Source: Glandiceps talaboti
Taxonomy: Eukaryota > Hemichordata > Enteropneusta > Spengelidae
Assembly: GCF_964340395.1 (NCBI RefSeq)
Contig: NC_135568.1
Location: 17,138,276 to 17,202,275 of the forward strand
Reading direction: 5' to 3'
DNA: 64,000 nt
Shown: piece after piece, positions 60,591 to 64,000 of the stretch
How the letters are laid out: every line of letters begins with the position of its first letter
Numbering within the stretch: the first letter of the stretch is position 1
Position numbers and translations under genes: made by a program
Notes under the pieces: generated by a model
Database searches by the model: none
The model's input: only the letters and a program-made list of their open reading frames with translations
What the model was told of the DNA's origin: nothing

Positions 60591-62979
60591 TAGTCTAGTT
60601 CCTTTACAGTATCGTTACCATTTACACCTCAACTCACATAGTCTAGTTCCTTTACAGTATCGTTACCATTTACACCTCAACTCACATAGTCTAGTTCCTT
60701 TACAGTATCGTTACCATTTACACCTCCACTCACATAGTCTAGTTCCTTTACAGTATCATTACCATTTACACCTCCACTCACATAGTCTAGTTCCTTTACA
60801 GTATCATTACCATTTACACCTCAACTCACATAGTCTAGTTCCTTTACAGTATCGTTACCATTTACACCTCAACTCACATAGTCTAGTTCCTGTACAGTAT
60901 CGTTACCATTTACACCTCAACTCACATAGTCTAGTTCCTTTACAGTATCGTTACCATTTACACCTCCACTCACATAGTCTAGTTCCTTTACGGTATCGTT
61001 ACCATTTACACCTCCACTCACATAGTCTAGTTCCTTTACAGTATCGTTACCATTTACACCTCCACTCACAGTCTAGTTCCTATACAGTATCGTTACCATT
61101 TACACCTCCACTCACAGTCTAGTTCCTTTACAGTATCGTTACCATTTACACCTCCACTCACAGTCTAGTTCCTATACAGTATCGTTATCATTTATACCTC
61201 CACTCACAGTCTAGTTCCTTTACAGTATCGTTACTATTTACACCTCCACTCACAGTCTAGTTCCTTTACAGTATCGTTACTATTTACACCTCCACTCACA
61301 GTCTAGTTCCTTTACAGTATCGTTACTATTTACACCTCCACTCACAGTCTAGTTCCTTTACAGTATCGTTACTATTTACACCTCCACTCACAGTCTAGTT
61401 CCTTTACAGTATCGTTACTATTTACACCTCCACTCACAGTCTAGTTCCTTTACAGTATCGTTACTATTTACACCTCCACTCACAGTCTAGTTCCTTTACA
61501 GTATCATTACGATTTACACCTTCACTCACAGTCTAGTTCCTATACAGTATCATTACGATTTACACCTCCACTCACTAGTCTAGTTCCTTTACAGTATCGT
61601 TACCTTTTACACCTCCACTCACATAGTCTAGTTCCTATACAGTATCATTACCATTTACATCTCCACTCACATAGTCTAGTTCCTATACAGTATCGTTACC
61701 ATTTACATCTCCACTCACAGTCTAGTTCCTTTACAGTATCGTTACCATTTACACCTCCACTCACAGTCTAGTTCCTTTACAGTATCGTTACCATTTACAC
61801 CTCCACTCACAGTCTACGGTAGTTCCTGTACAGTATCGTTATCATTTATACCTCCACTCACATCGTCTAGTTCCTATACAGTATCGTTACCATTTATACC
61901 TTCACTCATAGTCTAGTTCCTATACAGTATCGTTACCATTTATACCTCCACTCACATCATCTAGTTCCTATACAGTATCGTTACTATTTACACCTCCACT
62001 CGCAGTCTAGTTCCTGTACAGTATCGTTACCATTTATACCTCCACTCACATCATCTAGTTCCTATACAGTATCGTTACCATTTATACCTCCACTCACATC
62101 ATCTAGTTCCTATACAGTATTGTTACTATTTACACCTCCACTCGCAGTCTAGTTCCTGTACAGTATCGTTACCATTTATACCTCCACTCACATCACCTAG
62201 TTCCTATACAGTATCGTTACCATTTATACCTTCACTCACAGTCTAGTTCCTATACAGTATCGTTACCATTTATACCTCCACGCACATCACCTAGTTCCTA
62301 TACAGTATCGTTACCATTTATACCTTCACTCACAGTCTAGTTCCTATACAGTATCGTTACCATTTATACCTCCACTCACATCATCTAGTTCCTATACAGT
62401 ATCGTTACCATTTATACCTCCACTCACAGTCTAGTTCCTATACAGTATCGTTACCATTTATACCTCCACTCACATCATCTAGTTCCTATACAGTATCGTT
62501 ACCATTTACACCTTCACTCACATAGTCTAGTTCCTATACAGTATCATTACCATTTACACCTCCACTCACATCGTCTAGTTCCTATACAGTATCATTACCA
62601 TTTATACCTTCACTCACAGTCTAGTTCCTATACAGTATCGTTACCATTTACACCTTCACTCACATCGTCTAGTTCCTATACAGTATCATTACCATTTATA
62701 CCTTCACTCACATAGTCTAGTTCCTATACAGTATCATTACCATTTACACCTCCACTCACATCGTCTAGTTCCTATACAGTATCATTACCATTTACACCTC
62801 CACTCACATAGTCTAGTTCCTATACAGTATCGTTACCTTTACCATACTTATACACTGTTTAGTTACTAATACTATTATAACAGTTGGAAGTTCACTGATT
62901 GGATGAACAACTTTATGTGTTGATTAAGGGACTTTGACCAGACGTGGTTTAGTTAGAGACCATGTTGGCATCCAGACTA
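60591..62979. mobile_element. 2.4-kb TAGTCT-ended element with its left end amplified about 48-fold
   Basis: The element opens TAGTCTAGTTCCTTTACAGT. The end unit (then ATCGTTACCATTTACACC and TCCACTCACA) is repeated about 48 times at 46-48 bp up to about 62845. A unique stretch (GTTCACTGATTGGATGAACA...) like the right part of 14533-15123 leads to the type-B end GGCATCCAGACTA. Flanks TCTTGCTAT (60582-60590) and TCTTGCTTA (62980-62988) share seven bases, suggesting the whole array lies between target duplications. Junction variants CACATAGTC, CACAGTC and CACATCATC are regionally grouped. Confidence 0.85.
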
Positions 62980-63796
62980 TCTTGCTTATAGGCATGGTAA
63001 AGTGTAGATAAATAATATTTTTTGAAAAGCATAAACTATACAGATGTGCTGCAATGCCATTGGCACTATTTCTATCATTTTGACTTTGAAGAAAAGATTG
63101 AATTTTTTTATTAGAGGACTCACTAATCATATTCAGTCATCTAATTCAGTCTGAATTTTATGCAAGTATAATTTCATCTAACCATAATTAGGTTACCATG
63201 ATATGTAATTGCATACCATGTATACTATGTAAGAATGGAAAGACAATATGTACAGGAATGAAACTAAATGTCTAGTCTCTTTGGTTTTCATGTTAATGTT
63301 AATTTTGTTTTTATTAATGTAACTAACATTATAGTTGTGTACAGTTTTAGAAAGTTGCAGGTAATGCAGTTCCTAAAAATGTGTAAAATGTTGATGTTTC
63401 GAGAATAAAAATTCTTTCGCAAGGACCAAGGAAATAATTTACCAAGGGCACCCAACTGGATGACTTGTTGAGTGAATCTATATAACTGAATAAAAGAGAA
63501 ATTCATGGCCACAAAATTGCTGATAATGATCTCTACATGGGGTAGATACTTGCTGATGATTAGTAATTAGTTTATGTGTGACTATCAGACCTCTTTCAAT
63601 TTGCTGCCATTTTTAACACAACTGAACCGTAATATGATTGTACAGTTATATAGCGTATGGTAAACTACCTGATGGAAAGTTGTCAATTCCTTTAGTTTCC
63701 GGTAAAACTAATGATCCGATTAAATTTACAACTTTTTTTGTAACTTTAAACATGCATTCATCAAGTCATATAATACATTCCTGTACCACGACCAAG

Positions 63797-63896
63797 GGTT
63801 CTTGTTACTTATGAGTAATGTTTCGCCTGTTCAACCAACAAACAAACAGTTTATCTGTTGACCTGAGCAGGCAAAATGTTACTCGTAATAAGAACC
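63797..63896. repeat. 100-bp foldback
   Basis: GGTTCTTGTTACTTATGAGT...CGCCTG pairs with CAGGC...ACTCGTAATAAGAACC around a loop of about 38 bp. It is probably a small MITE. Confidence 0.75.
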
Positions 63897-64000
63897 TGTC
63901 CTCATGCTACAAGAAGTTATTTAACTATTACTAACTTTTATGTAGCTTTAATATATTTAAACAATTATCAACTTGCTTTCATACTATGTACTTCAGCTTA

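Larger units (their letters stand above)
10486..64000 (+). other. ANKIB1: ANKIB1 gene, 5' portion (gene continues past the window)
   Basis: Seven coding exons with canonical GT-AG introns join into an open frame of about 306 residues. It follows the order of vertebrate ANKIB1: the MG start, ankyrin repeats with TPLH and TALH motifs, an acidic linker, then the GLRPQDL and LFTAEALLR segments of the UBA-like region. Introns are about 12.8, 15.3, 0.38, 8.0, 1.7 and 1.3 kb, plus a last one over 12.8 kb. Exons 3, 4 and 5 (57, 126, 57 nt) are symmetric phase-0 exons. Exons 2, 6 and 7 (208, 118, 164 nt) are not, although 6+7 together keep frame. Vertebrate ANKIB1 is about 1,090 residues with a RING-IBR-RING core; that part was not found between 51140 and 64000 and should lie downstream. 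Confidence 0.9.
51140..64000 (+). other. ANKIB1: ANKIB1 intron 7, incomplete (over 12.8 kb)
   Basis: No exon encoding the RING-IBR-RING cysteines was found. It holds a 64-bp tandem repeat right after the donor, a 115-bp duplication, two inverted-repeat elements with target duplications, the AGTCCCCG-headed repeat, three TAGTCT-ended elements including the 2.4-kb array, and GT/CTGT arrays. A fragment of the type-B end (GAGACCATGTTGGCATCCAG) lies near 55710-55730. The stretches 54.8-57.0, 57.6-58.6 and 63.0-63.8 kb show nothing specific. Confidence 0.75.

Noticed and set aside
60591-62845. CRISPR-like array of about 48 units
   Set aside because: Units are head to tail with no unique spacers, the sequence is eukaryotic, and the array is bounded by transposable element ends.
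51140-64000. Possible RING1/IBR exons of ANKIB1
   Set aside because: I looked for the cysteine-rich RING1 start and the CWE and IQEGEAHN-type segments near splice sites and found none, so the catalytic exons are placed outside the window.

Overview
This window is AT-rich animal (eukaryotic) DNA, apparently from a marine invertebrate bilaterian; I cannot name the species. Long introns with GT-AG borders, tetranucleotide microsatellites, many foldback DNA elements, a CR1-group LINE and a very frequent TACATGTA word all point that way. It contains no prokaryotic operon, CRISPR array or rRNA.

The only host gene I can support is the 5' part of ANKIB1, an ankyrin-repeat RING-IBR-RING (Ariadne-type) E3 ubiquitin ligase, on the + strand. 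A CpG-rich block near 0.83-1.65 kb looks like its promoter and a non-coding leader exon. The ATG is at 10672. Seven coding exons (10672-10859, 23691-23898, 39192-39248, 39633-39758, 47808-47864, 49553-49670, 50976-51139) join in frame to about 306 residues: a likely N-myristoylated end, degenerate ankyrin repeats, an acidic linker and the UBA-like segment. The catalytic RBR module was not found and should lie beyond 64000.

Most of the rest is intron packed with repeats. Leader intron (1.07-10.5 kb): foldback elements, a 60-bp minisatellite carrying octamer words, a 33-bp minisatellite and a tRNA-derived SINE. Intron 1 (10.9-23.7 kb): a nested inverted-repeat complex, a 591-bp element with 9-bp target duplications, and a 2.3-kb non-autonomous hAT-like element with a CpG-rich interior. 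Intron 2 (23.9-39.2 kb): four of the five full copies of a hairpin-plus-tail element, several small hAT-like MITEs and a 1.2-kb GATA array. Intron 4 (39.8-47.8 kb): a LINE with one intact endonuclease-reverse transcriptase ORF, in sense orientation. Introns 6-7: local tandem duplications, one of which copies the exon 7 splice acceptor twice, then a 2.4-kb element whose left end is amplified into about 48 tandem units.

The most notable observations are (1) the triplicated exon 7 acceptor, whose two upstream copies both lead to stop codons; (2) a TAGTCT-ended element family in which a 73-bp member holds one unit and a 2,389-bp member holds about 48 copies of it, both with probable target-site duplications; (3) a five-copy hairpin-plus-tail family; and (4) a CpG-rich promoter-like cargo in the large hAT-like element. 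No function beyond ANKIB1 and transposable elements could be assigned.
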